Program-made: the position numbers and the translations under genes
NCBI GenBank assembly: GCA_036405135.1
Contig: DASWYF010000019.1
Location: 1-64,000 of the forward strand
Origin: Verrucomicrobiia bacterium
GTDB lineage: Bacteria > Verrucomicrobiota > Verrucomicrobiia > Limisphaerales > JAEYXS01
Direction: 5' to 3'
DNA: 64,000 nucleotides
Notes under the pieces: model-generated
The model's input: only the letters and a program-made list of their open reading frames with translations
What the model was told of the DNA's origin: nothing
Database searches by the model: none
Shown here: positions 37,595 through 46,058 of the stretch, in pieces
Position numbering within the stretch: the first letter of the stretch is position 1
Layout of the letters: each line of letters opens with the position of its first letter

Positions 37595-37891
37595 AGGTTT
37601 ACAACATGGATTTATGTTATATGTAAACCTGTTTAATTGATTAGTTAATAGGCATTTTGTGCTATGTCATTTAATGCAAATAACATTTTCTAATTTGTAA
37701 AAGATGTTAGCTCGCTGTTTTTAATCCTCAAAGGATGGTCGAGAAAGCCCGATCTGCGCCTGTTTCTATAGGATTTATTAGTTTTCCTGGTAAATAAAGG
37801 AAATGCTATTGAAAGAATAGTTTAACAAATGCTGAAATTGTTAATTTGAAACAGCTTTTCTAATTGAAATTAGGGGGCGGGATTTTACTCC
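37595..37891. promoter_or_regulatory. AT-rich leader with inverted repeat before the lipoprotein-pseudopilin pair
   Basis: Reading leftward, AGGTTTACA (37622-37630 complement) and TGTAAACCT form the ends of an inverted repeat covering 37595-37630 and abutting the lipoprotein ATG. The remaining 260 bp up to the ABC-F gene is markedly AT-richer than the rest of the window and contains no gene; it should hold the promoter. The repeat could be an operator or an mRNA hairpin that hides the start. Confidence 0.45.
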
Positions 37892-39847
37892 TCAATCCAT
37901 CCCTAAACTTTCGAGCTTTTCAGCCGCCTGTTCCCAGTTCTTCTGGGCTTGTTCAACTTCGGCCGTTACGTCGGATAGCTCGCGATTGATCGTCATTGCT
38001 GCGCCGCTCTTCTCGTAGGTCTCCGGCTTCTCCAGTTCCGCCGCCAGTTCCTTTTGGCGCGCTTCGAGCTTGGTGATCTTCTGCTCCAGATCGTTTACCA
38101 GCTTTTGCTGCTTCTTGCGCGCATCGGAACGCGCCTGCCGGTCTTGCGCTTCCACCTTTTTCTGGTCTTTACGTTGATCTTCTTGCTTCTCGGCGGCCTT
38201 GGCTTTGGCAGCGGCGGCTTTTGCTGCCGCACCGCTGGCGCCACCCGCTGTCAGACCGGAACGGGCTGAATCCGCCTTCGACTTCTCCAAGTAGTAATCG
38301 TAGTTGCCCGAGTAATGCGTCAGCACACCCGCATTCACATGCACCACATGATTCGAGAGCGCCTTGATGAAATACACATCGTGACTGATGAAGATGAGCG
38401 TGCCTTCGAATTGCTGCAGCGCGTAGATGAGCGCATCGATGCTCGCCATGTCCAAGTGCGTCGTCGGCTCATCCATCAGCAACAGGTTCGGCGGATCGAG
38501 CAGCAATTTTACGAGCGCCAGACGGCTCTTTTCACCGCCGCTCAAGACCTTCACCGGCTTGAACACATCATCACCGCGGAAGAGGAAGCTGCCCAGCAGA
38601 GTGCGGATGAATTGCTCCGTCACCTTCTGCGGCGTATCCAGCGCTTCTTCCAGCACCGTGCGATCCGGCTGCAACATCTCAATACGATATTGCGAGTAAT
38701 AACCGGACTTTACGTTATGGCCCAGCTCGCGCTCGCCTTGTTGCAGAGGCATCGCGGCACCGAGAATCTTCAGGAGCGTTGATTTACCCGCGCCGTTCGG
38801 TCCCACCAGCACCACGCGTTGCCCGCGCGTCGCCTCGAAATCTACTCCGCGATAAATGACGTTCTGACCGTAAGCATGATGCACGTCCTTCAACGTGATC
38901 ACGCGATGTCCGCTCCGCTGCGGCTGCGGGAAGGTGAAGCCGATCTCTGCCGTCGGATCATCCGGCAGCTCGATTTTCTCCATGCGATCGATCTGCTTGA
39001 GCTTCGATTGTGCCTGCGCCGCTTTGCTCGCCTTCGCGCGGAAACGATCGGCGAAGAGTTGTAAACGCTCGATCTCCTTCTGCTGATTCTTGTAAGCGGC
39101 GATCAATTGCGCTTCGTTCGCCTCGCGCTGCACGAGAAACTGATCGTAATTGCCGCGATACTTGTAAGCCTTACCACCGCGCAGTTCGATGATGTGCCCG
39201 ATGAGTTGATTCAGGAACTCGCGATCATGCGAGATCATGAGGATCGCGCCATCGTAACCCTTCAGATATTCTTGGAACCAGATGAGCGATTCGAGGTCCA
39301 AGTGGTTCGTCGGCTCGTCCAGGATCAACAGATCCGGTTGTTGCACGAGGAGACGGGCGAGATGCGCACGCATCACCCAGCCACCGCTCAGTTCCTTGGC
39401 TGGCCGGTCGAAATCTTTTTCCCGGAAGCTCAGGCCCGCGAGGATCTTCTTGGCCTTGGGTTCCAGTTGGTAACCGCCCAATTCCTCATACTGCGCGTGC
39501 AGATCGTCTTCGTGTTCGAACTCGCCCAGGTGATCCGCCTCCCACGCCTTCAGCGCCTTTTGCAGGCGCACGATTTCAGGTGAGATGGCCGTGGCGATCT
39601 CCAGGACTGTTTCATCCGCCACCGGAGCGCTCTCCTGCGGGAGGTAACCGATCTTGGTGTTGCGCTGGAACTCGATGGTTCCTTCATCCGGCGATTCCTC
39701 GCCCAGGATGAGTTTCAAGAATGTGGACTTTCCCGCGCCGTTAGGACCCACGAGGCCCATGCGGTTGTCACGGTTCACCTGCAACGTCACGTCTTCAAAC
39801 AACGTTCGTCCGCCAAAACTCTTCGATACACCAGAAATCGTCAGCAT
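37892..39847 (-). CDS. ABC-F family ATPase
   Basis: 651 residues with two ABC ATPase domains and no membrane segment. Walker A GPNGAGKST at 34-42 and again in the second domain (GPNGAGKSTLLK), two LSGG signatures (AKELSGGWVMRAH; KVLSGGEKSRLAL), and an Ala/Lys-rich coiled coil at the C-terminus (about 545-650) like that of Uup/YdiF-type members. ABC-F proteins act on ribosomes (translation rescue or antibiotic protection). Confidence 0.95.
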   Translation of the reverse strand: MLTISGVSKSFGGRTLFEDVTLQVNRDNRMGLVGPNGAGKSTFLKLILGEESPDEGTIEFQRNTKIGYLPQESAPVADETVLEIATAISPEIVRLQKALKAWEADHLGEFEHEDDLHAQYEELGGYQLEPKAKKILAGLSFREKDFDRPAKELSGGWVMRAHLARLLVQQPDLLILDEPTNHLDLESLIWFQEYLKGYDGAILMISHDREFLNQLIGHIIELRGGKAYKYRGNYDQFLVQREANEAQLIAAYKNQQKEIERLQLFADRFRAKASKAAQAQSKLKQIDRMEKIELPDDPTAEIGFTFPQPQRSGHRVITLKDVHHAYGQNVIYRGVDFEATRGQRVVLVGPNGAGKSTLLKILGAAMPLQQGERELGHNVKSGYYSQYRIEMLQPDRTVLEEALDTPQKVTEQFIRTLLGSFLFRGDDVFKPVKVLSGGEKSRLALVKLLLDPPNLLLMDEPTTHLDMASIDALIYALQQFEGTLIFISHDVYFIKALSNHVVHVNAGVLTHYSGNYDYYLEKSKADSARSGLTAGGASGAAAKAAAAKAKAAEKQEDQRKDQKKVEAQDRQARSDARKKQQKLVNDLEQKITKLEARQKELAAELEKPETYEKSGAAMTINRELSDVTAEVEQAQKNWEQAAEKLESLGMD

Positions 39848-39926
39848 GACACAAAGCCGAGGATGCTGCTTGCATGAGGGCAGCAGGGCAAGGGGAAAGG
39901 TGGGAAATTTACGGACCTGAGGCAGC

Positions 39927-40574
39927 CTATTTCTTGGCCGATCCGGCCAAATCTTCTTCGATCGCCTTTTCCATCCTGCGGCCCATGCCCTCGATCTTCT
40001 TCGTCTCGTACTGAACGGGCGGTTGTGCCGCGATGAGCCAATGGCCGAGATAGGTTTTCAGAACGGGCCCACTGTTGGACACCTTGAATACCCCGCGTTG
40101 GATGCTGGCAGGGGAGAATTTCTGGGCCAAAGTAGTTTGCGTCCCGGCGACCGGTTCCGCCAGTTCCGCTTCCGTCACATAAGCTGAGCACAACAGTGCC
40201 AGCCCGGCGAAGATGACACAGGTGAACTGCACCGCGCCCGCCACTGCACCCAAGGGAAACTCCGCCTTGCCGAACATCGCTGCGCCCACGAGTTTTTCGC
40301 CCAAGGCATTTTTTACGGCGGTGAACGCACCGATCACGATGCCGCCCAGCACCAGATAAACCACCACATATGCCAAGTTCGGCTGGATCTGCATGGAGCT
40401 CGCCATAAAGGAGCCCAGATCTTTATAGAAGGTCCCGCAGATGATGACGACTGCGAGCCATTTCAACATCGGCAGCAGCATCGTTGAAAGGCCGCCTTTA
40501 CGCCCGTAAATCAGGCCGCCGATCAATGCGAACACCATGACCGCGTCAAACCAATACTTGTTGTATGTTCCCAT
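39927..40574 (-). CDS. CvpA-family membrane protein
   Basis: 215 residues with four hydrophobic segments (about 10-28, 32-46, 63-85 and 103-125) and a polar C-terminus. The NKYWFDAVMVFALIGGLIYGRKGGL opening matches the CvpA (colicin V production) family, which maintains the cell envelope under stress. The start at 40574 follows the family; the 14-residue upstream extension is polar. A fair, not certain, family call. Confidence 0.65.
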   Translation of the reverse strand: MGTYNKYWFDAVMVFALIGGLIYGRKGGLSTMLLPMLKWLAVVIICGTFYKDLGSFMASSMQIQPNLAYVVVYLVLGGIVIGAFTAVKNALGEKLVGAAMFGKAEFPLGAVAGAVQFTCVIFAGLALLCSAYVTEAELAEPVAGTQTTLAQKFSPASIQRGVFKVSNSGPVLKTYLGHWLIAAQPPVQYETKKIEGMGRRMEKAIEEDLAGSAKK

Positions 40575-40694
40575 ACGTGTTCCTTGTGTGTCTCTGGCGG
40601 CAGGATGAAAACCCATTCACCACCGCGCCGCAAGACGAGACACTGCACGTATTTTGCGCTTCAGAACCCGTCTGGGAAATCCAGCTTAAGCCCT

Positions 40695-41201
40695 TTACGG
40701 CTGCCGAATACCTGGCGTCTGCCGCTCTGGTATGAACTCCTTCACATCCAGCGTCCCCTCATGCACCACGCGGATGCGATGCTCTCTTCCTCCCACCTCG
40801 CAATACAACAGGCTGTCTGCCTTGCTGTTCACCCGTTGATTCTCGATCACCGGCTTCACCTTGCGCGCCATCGTGATGTTGCTCAGATGCACCGTGACCT
40901 CTTGCGTCACCGAACTGAGTCGCGGCACCTCGATGCTTTCGCCGCTCATCCCTTTGCCGATCATCGCGCCCTCGATATAGAACTTATGCACGCCACCCGT
41001 GATGCGCAGCGCCTCCGGGCTTTCATTCTCGATACGGATTGTGAACACCGCATCCGTCTCCAACACGCGCGATTGTGTGAAGCGCAGATTCACCAGCTTC
41101 ACATCCAGCAGCTCCTGGTCAGGCGCCGTCGCACAACCGGAGATCATCAGGCCAGTGACCAGTGCGATTAACGCTGTCAAACAACGGCGTAGGGCGGGCA
41201 T
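40695..41201 (-). CDS. LEA14-like lipoprotein
   Basis: A protein of about 168 residues with a lipoprotein signal (ISGC, Cys23) and a LEA type-2 (LEA14/WHy) beta-sandwich: DVKLVNLRFTQSRVLETDAVFTIRIENESPEALRITGGVHKFYIEG. Such domains occur in outer-membrane-associated lipoproteins and stress proteins; function unknown. An alternative ATG lies seven codons upstream at 41222. Confidence 0.75.
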   Translation of the reverse strand: MPALRRCLTALIALVTGLMISGCATAPDQELLDVKLVNLRFTQSRVLETDAVFTIRIENESPEALRITGGVHKFYIEGAMIGKGMSGESIEVPRLSSVTQEVTVHLSNITMARKVKPVIENQRVNSKADSLLYCEVGGREHRIRVVHEGTLDVKEFIPERQTPGIRQP

Positions 41202-41254
41202 GATACGATTCAATCCTGTCATATTTCAGTATAGGTTAGAAATGTCCGCATCTT

Positions 41255-41308
41255 CATTGCCCTTGCCCCTGGTGAGAAGCCGAACTTCGGCCGGGGCAGG
41301 GGAATCAT
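41255..41308. repeat. REP-like palindrome
   Basis: GCCCCTG...CAGGGG outer arms enclose GCCGAACTTCGGC in the gap between two minus-strand genes. No T-run follows, so it is listed as a palindromic repeat rather than a terminator. Confidence 0.5.
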
Positions 41309-41315
41309 AAGTGTT

Positions 41316-42014
41316 TCAAGGTTGTTCCAAAGTTTTGATGAACTCATCCGCCTTCGCGATGGACGCGTTCATGTCATTGATCAAGCGCGATATCTCCGTC
41401 TGGATGCTCGCCGCCTCGCCCTTCAGCGAAGCGATCGCTTGCGCATTCAGATTATGCTTCAGGAACAGCACATGATCTTTGAGCTGCGTCAACACCGGGT
41501 CCATGGATTGCTCCGCCTTCTTCAGCGCCGCTGCCATGCTGTCATACCGCGTCCGCGTCTCGATCAACTGCCTGCGACTCGCCGATTGCAGCGACACCGT
41601 CGTGATCTCTGCGATCTCAGCCTCCCACTCGCGGAAAAGATCATTCGCCACCGTCTCCATATCCTTCACGCGTTTGTGCACTGAATCCGCCAGTGCCACC
41701 GATTTCTTATAATCACCCTCCAACTCGCGATAAGCCGCCTCCAGTTTCCCGCCGTCGTAGCGATACATCTCCTGCAACCGCGTCAACGCATCCTTGAACT
41801 GCTCACCCGCCTCCTTCTGCTCATCCCGCGCCGCGATCACCCGTTTCTTCAAGAGATCCCGCTTCGCCACCCCGAACTTCTCCATCGTGGCATAATACGC
41901 CGTCTTACAACCGAACGAACCAGACATCACCAGCCCAAGCATCAACCCGCAAAGCCAGATGCCTTTGAGCAAGTTCAACCGGCGAATCGACGCGATGTGC
42001 ATAAGTGAAGCCAT
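41316..42014 (-). CDS. DUF2959 lipoprotein, coiled coil
   Basis: 232 residues with a lipoprotein signal (GSFGC, Cys36) and a long helical body. YYATMEKFGVAKRDLLKKRVIAARDEQKEAGEQFK is the DUF2959 signature. The rest is a coiled coil with regular hydrophobic spacing (about 60-225). Probably a periplasmic lipoprotein of unknown role. ATG 42014 chosen, with 42002 possible. Confidence 0.85.
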   Translation of the reverse strand: MASLMHIASIRRLNLLKGIWLCGLMLGLVMSGSFGCKTAYYATMEKFGVAKRDLLKKRVIAARDEQKEAGEQFKDALTRLQEMYRYDGGKLEAAYRELEGDYKKSVALADSVHKRVKDMETVANDLFREWEAEIAEITTVSLQSASRRQLIETRTRYDSMAAALKKAEQSMDPVLTQLKDHVLFLKHNLNAQAIASLKGEAASIQTEISRLINDMNASIAKADEFIKTLEQP

Positions 42015-42224
42015 CCCGCACAATCCCCCGAAAGTCAAACCGTTTCACGCCACTCAAGACGGTAGCGCCGAGGTCAGGAGGCGGAACTGATCAGAGGTAG
42101 TGCTGGCTGTCCTCAGATGGCCCTTCCCGACTTAGCCACGACACGAGGCTCTAACCAACCCGGTAAGGACCGGCCTGCTTGCCGCCCCCGCCCACTCCAC
42201 CAGGAACGCAGTCACCCCAATAAT

Positions 42225-42425
42225 GGTAGGGCGAAACTCCGTCGCGGGTTGACCTTTTGCGTCAAGGCACAATGAAAGTTCTCACCTGCTAACGTCGAAG
42301 CCCAACGCCTCCTAGCTCTCTTCCATAAGGCTTGCCGAAACGAATCCATCGAATCCCCCAGTAGGGATTCAGCCGTTCATGGTTCTTTTTCCAGGCGCGA
42401 AACTCTGAGCTGGAAACCCGAAACC
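42225..42425 (-). repeat. Dispersed heptad-plus-core repeat, copy B
   Basis: Reading the minus strand: heptads GGTTTCG, GGTTTCC, AGCTCAG, AGTTTCG (42425-42398), then GGCTGAATCCC, GATTCG, TTCGTTTCGGCAAG, CCTTATGG, AGGTGAGAACTTTC, GCCTTGACGCAAAAGG and TTTCGCCCTACC, ending at 42225. The landmarks match copy A (21643-21827) in order and spacing but with many substitutions and small indels. Confidence 0.7.
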
Positions 42426-42447
42426 ACTTTAACCGGCGGTCATCCCC

Positions 42448-42479
42448 CTGAAAACCGAACATTGAAAAACTTGAAACTC
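42448..42479. repeat. Second heptad-like tract beside copy B
   Basis: CTGAAAA, CCGAACA, TTGAAAA, ACTTGAA, ACTCC: near-heptad phasing in a GAAA-rich word, overlapping the leader of the O-antigen ligase gene. Confidence 0.45.
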
Positions 42480-42509
42480 CTTATCCCGCCCCGCAGCATC
42501 TGCCTACCA

Positions 42510-44378
42510 ATGTCGGAAGAACGTGGACCGCGAAAGATCGAATGGGCGCTGCTTGCCGTGATGGCTGCCATGGCCTCGACGGCTGTACTGGCCACCGGCG
42601 GTTTTCGGATCGTGGATTTCGCCATCATTGAATACTTCATGGCTGCCGCCTTGGGCATTTCCATCCTGCGGGTATGGTTTCATCAGGAGCCGGTTTTCCA
42701 TCTCAGCCCGGTATTCTGGGCCATGGCGGTCTTTGTGCTCTACGTTACCATCCGGTTCGCCCTGGCTGACATCCATTATGTGGCTGAGGAGGAGTGGACG
42801 CGAATGATGCTGTATGTGGCATTTTTCATCCTCTTCACTTTTCATCTCTTCCGCCCGCAATACACACACGCGTTGCTGCTGACTGTAGCGGTGGTGGCTG
42901 TGGGGAGCAGCCTTTACGCGGCTTATCAGTATTTCACGAACTCGAACAAGGTCTGGCATTTCATCCGCCCGGAGATGTTCAACCGGCGTGGTTCCGGCAC
43001 ATTCATCAATCCCAACAATCTCGCCGGCTATGTGGCGGTGTTGTTGCCGATGATGATCGCAGTGGTGATGGTCGCCCGGGTGAACATCATCACCCGGTGT
43101 CTTGCGGCTTACGCTGGTTTCATGTTTCTCGTCGGACTGGGGGCTACGGCATCACGCGGCGGCATTTTTGCGGCGGGTATAGGCATGATCGCCCTGGTAG
43201 TGATGCTGGTGCGGTTGCCTGCCTTCCGGATGTCAGCCCTGATCATGTTGGCGGTGTTGTTGTTGGGCGGGTTCGCGGTTCTTAGCCGGGCGGATGTAGC
43301 CCAGGCGCGTCTGCAAAAGATGCAGAGCACCAACTTGGAGCAGGATGGCCGTTTCCTGGTCTGGCAATCCGCCGAGGAGATGTGGCGCGATCATCTGTGG
43401 CTGGGGGTTGGCCCCGGGCATTACGATTCGGTCTTTCCCCAATACCGTCCTGAAATACTTCAGCAGCGCAAGCCGCTCTTTGCGCACAATGAGTATCTCA
43501 ATACGCTGGCGGATTACGGCATTGTCGGCGCATTGCTGGTGCTGGCTGCCGTTGTGGCGGCAGAGCTGGCATTCCGTTACGGCTGGCGGAATTTGAAGCG
43601 GGAATCGACCAGCCGGGATGGTGCCCGCAGCAACCGGCTGGCTTTGCTGATGGGAGGGGCAGCAGGAATCACTGCTGCACTTGCCCATGCCCTGTTCGAT
43701 TATAATTTTCACATCCCGGCCTATGCATTGCTGCTGATGTTTTTCACCGGTATTTTGGCGGTCGCGTGGCGGACGGATAACACACGGTGGTGGTGGCGTC
43801 CCCAACTGTCAGGCAAGGCCGTTCTGACCGCATTGAGCCTCGCCTTGGCGGTCTGGTTCGGGATGCATGCGCACAAGCGGACGAAGGAGGCGGCTTTGCT
43901 GGCTGGCGCAGAAAGGACAAAACCCGGTTCGCCGGAACATCTCCAGTTTCTGGAGGCGGCCTTCAAGGTTGAGCCACGGAACGGTTTCACCGCCCATGCC
44001 ATCGGCGTCCATTACATGACCTTGGCTGCCCTCAACAAGCCCACAGAGAAGGATGCGCTGGAATGGTTCGCAAAGGCGGGGCAGCTCGATCCGCATGATT
44101 CCTATGTGCCGCTGCATCAGGCCGTGACGCATATCCTCATCAATGAGACCAAGGATGTGAAATCGTATCTGGACGATGCTGACAGGCTGAATCCCAAGGA
44201 CTACTATACTCTGGCACAGATCGGGTGGTGCTATTTCCGGCTGATGAATTACGAGGAGGCGATCCGTTACTTTGAACGTTCCTTGCGTTTGCGCGATTAT
44301 GCCAATCCCACTGCCACCGAGCTGCTTCCGCTGAGCCGCGAGCTTCTGGAGCAGCAACGCCGGTTGAAGCAGCCGTAG
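42510..44378 (+). CDS. O-antigen ligase family membrane protein with C-terminal TPR region
   Basis: A protein of about 622 residues. Ten or more hydrophobic segments fill the first 460 residues, with the Wzy_C ligase loop (FLVWQSAEEMWRDHLWLGVGPG, then FAHNEYLNTLADYG). A hydrophilic C-terminal domain contains TPR-like helices (TLAQIGWCYFRLMNYEEAIRYFERSL). Members join or polymerise surface polysaccharide. A TTG at 42462 is possible, but the ATG at 42510 (MSEERGPRKIEW) is preferred. No other glycan genes are adjacent. Confidence 0.88.
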   Translation: MSEERGPRKIEWALLAVMAAMASTAVLATGGFRIVDFAIIEYFMAAALGISILRVWFHQEPVFHLSPVFWAMAVFVLYVTIRFALADIHYVAEEEWTRMMLYVAFFILFTFHLFRPQYTHALLLTVAVVAVGSSLYAAYQYFTNSNKVWHFIRPEMFNRRGSGTFINPNNLAGYVAVLLPMMIAVVMVARVNIITRCLAAYAGFMFLVGLGATASRGGIFAAGIGMIALVVMLVRLPAFRMSALIMLAVLLLGGFAVLSRADVAQARLQKMQSTNLEQDGRFLVWQSAEEMWRDHLWLGVGPGHYDSVFPQYRPEILQQRKPLFAHNEYLNTLADYGIVGALLVLAAVVAAELAFRYGWRNLKRESTSRDGARSNRLALLMGGAAGITAALAHALFDYNFHIPAYALLLMFFTGILAVAWRTDNTRWWWRPQLSGKAVLTALSLALAVWFGMHAHKRTKEAALLAGAERTKPGSPEHLQFLEAAFKVEPRNGFTAHAIGVHYMTLAALNKPTEKDALEWFAKAGQLDPHDSYVPLHQAVTHILINETKDVKSYLDDADRLNPKDYYTLAQIGWCYFRLMNYEEAIRYFERSLRLRDYANPTATELLPLSRELLEQQRRLKQP

Positions 44379-44382
44379 CGCT

Positions 44383-44904
44383 CTAATCTGCCTGGGGCAA
44401 GGTCAGGGCATCGATCATCGTCTTGAGGTAGAGCAGTTCCATGCCCACCTGGTCGGGAGCCAGTTCTGGCGTTTCCTCGTTGCCTTCCATCAGGCGTTCC
44501 ATGATGAAGGCGATCATCGGTGCCTGCGGGTATTCGTTGATCATCTTTTCCACTACGGCATGGTGTTCCGCTTCGGAAGCGTCATCCAGGCTTTGGAGGA
44601 GGGCGATGTTGGCATCCTCAGCGTCTTCGATGACTTCGGGTTCGATGGCTGGCAAGGTCGAGCGGGCGCGCAACGAATCGTAGATCAAAGCCGCCAGCAG
44701 CATGAGTTCGCTGTTGCCATCCTCGGAATCCCGAACGGTCTGGTCAGCCGCGCCCAGGTAAACCAGCAATGCTGGCTGCTCCTGGGCGAATTGATCCACC
44801 CATTGGCTCCAGTCGTCGTCTGAGAAATCAGATTGCTTCTCCCAGACGGCTTCGATCGTTTCGCGTGGCACTTGATTCATCGTACGGCGGACTGAGCTTG
44901 CCAT
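44383..44904 (-). CDS. Acidic conserved hypothetical protein
   Basis: 173 residues, strongly acidic (many Asp/Glu), no signal or membrane segment, all-helical by pattern. MNQVPRETIEAVWEKQSDFSDDDWSQWVDQFAQEQPALL near the start and QVGMELLYLKTMIDAL at the end are its most regular parts. No recognised family. The start may be eight codons later (44880). It converges with the O-antigen ligase gene with only 4 bp between stops and no terminator. Confidence 0.65.
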   Translation of the reverse strand: MASSVRRTMNQVPRETIEAVWEKQSDFSDDDWSQWVDQFAQEQPALLVYLGAADQTVRDSEDGNSELMLLAALIYDSLRARSTLPAIEPEVIEDAEDANIALLQSLDDASEAEHHAVVEKMINEYPQAPMIAFIMERLMEGNEETPELAPDQVGMELLYLKTMIDALTLPQAD

Positions 44905-44952
44905 TTATTGCTCTGAAAGGAAACGATATAAGGTGAGAATTTAAACCCCGTA

Positions 44953-45990
44953 TCACTGCTTGCGGGCAGTGATGATGCTACGATCTGCCGCTGTCGGAAG
45001 ATAGTGCATCCCGCTGAACCCTGCTTCCCTCAGCAGGTCGCGCATCTCGCTGAGGGAGTAGCATTTGCCCTCGGTGGAGTGCATCAGGAGCGCGGAGTAT
45101 TGCGCCACGGGCAGGGGACCTGTCTTGTCTTCGTTGATATGTGCGTCATGCACGATGAGCATGCCGCCGGGCTTGAGTGCGGCATAGGAGTTGGCCAGCA
45201 ACTGGCGCACTTCAGGGAAATCCCAGTCGTGAAGCACGTTGGAATAGAGGTGCAGGTCGTAGCCGGTGGGCAGATCGCCGGGGATGAACATGTCACCAGC
45301 CACGACATCCACGTGGTCGCTGTAGCCGCGGTCCGCCACATTCTTGCGTGCCAGTTTGTCCACGGGTGATTTGTCCAGCACGGTGGCATGGAGGTGCGGA
45401 TGATGGGCGGTGATGGCGCAGGAGTAGATGCCGGAACCGCCGCCGATATCGAGCAGCCGGGTCAGGCCGGTGGTATCGAGCGCCTTGGCCATGGCGGGGC
45501 CGAGATAGAAACCGCGGCAATCCATCGCCGCGGTGAACTGGCTGGCGAAGGGTTCCGTCTCCATCGCCTGCGCCCAGGCTTTTTCATCCTTCAGACCGGA
45601 CCAATTGGCGGTGCGGCCGGTACGGAGCACACTCTCGTAGTCCTTGGCGATAGGCCGTTCCTTCAGTGAAGCGTAGTAAGGGCCGAGATTGAAATGTGAG
45701 CTGCTGACCAGATGCTCAGCCGCAGCAGGTGTCACATGGAATTTACCACCCCGGTTCTCCACCAGGCCCATGGCGCTGAAGAGCGTGAGCATCACATCGG
45801 TGGGGCGTAGTTGAAAACCGCATCCGTTACAGATGCCTGCGAGGTCAGCCGGGTTCTTGGAGAGCCAGGTGAAGAAATCCAGCCGGGCAACTGCAGCCGT
45901 GAGCAAGTCCACGCCATATAGACCATCGCGTTGACGGTAGATGAAGGTCGGATCAGTTTCCGGTATACGGGTCAGGTCCAGTCGAGACAT
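44953..45990 (-). CDS. SAM-dependent methyltransferase, O-methyltransferase type 2
   Basis: 345 residues with an N-terminal winged-helix dimerisation domain (about 1-110) and a class I Rossmann methyltransferase domain: LLDIGGGSGIYSCAITAHHP binds SAM and SNVLHDWDFPEVRQLL is the catalytic-region motif of hydroxyneurosporene/O-methyltransferase-like enzymes. The substrate is likely a small phenolic or polyketide-like molecule. Lies 68 bp downstream of the FG-GAP gene on the same strand. Confidence 0.9.
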   Translation of the reverse strand: MSRLDLTRIPETDPTFIYRQRDGLYGVDLLTAAVARLDFFTWLSKNPADLAGICNGCGFQLRPTDVMLTLFSAMGLVENRGGKFHVTPAAAEHLVSSSHFNLGPYYASLKERPIAKDYESVLRTGRTANWSGLKDEKAWAQAMETEPFASQFTAAMDCRGFYLGPAMAKALDTTGLTRLLDIGGGSGIYSCAITAHHPHLHATVLDKSPVDKLARKNVADRGYSDHVDVVAGDMFIPGDLPTGYDLHLYSNVLHDWDFPEVRQLLANSYAALKPGGMLIVHDAHINEDKTGPLPVAQYSALLMHSTEGKCYSLSEMRDLLREAGFSGMHYLPTAADRSIITARKQ

Positions 45991-46058
45991 GCTGTTAAGT
46001 GAAGCGGAAAGAGTTCTCTGAGAAAATAGATAATTCGCCGGGGGACGGGGGCAAAGTG

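Larger units (their letters stand above)
42015..42509. other. About 500 bp without a gene, mostly dispersed repeat
   Basis: Between the divergent DUF2959 and O-antigen ligase genes. Most is the inverted copy of the heptad-plus-core repeat (42225-42425) plus a second phased tract (42448-42479). The remainder (42040-42224) shows no recognisable feature. Confidence 0.6.
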
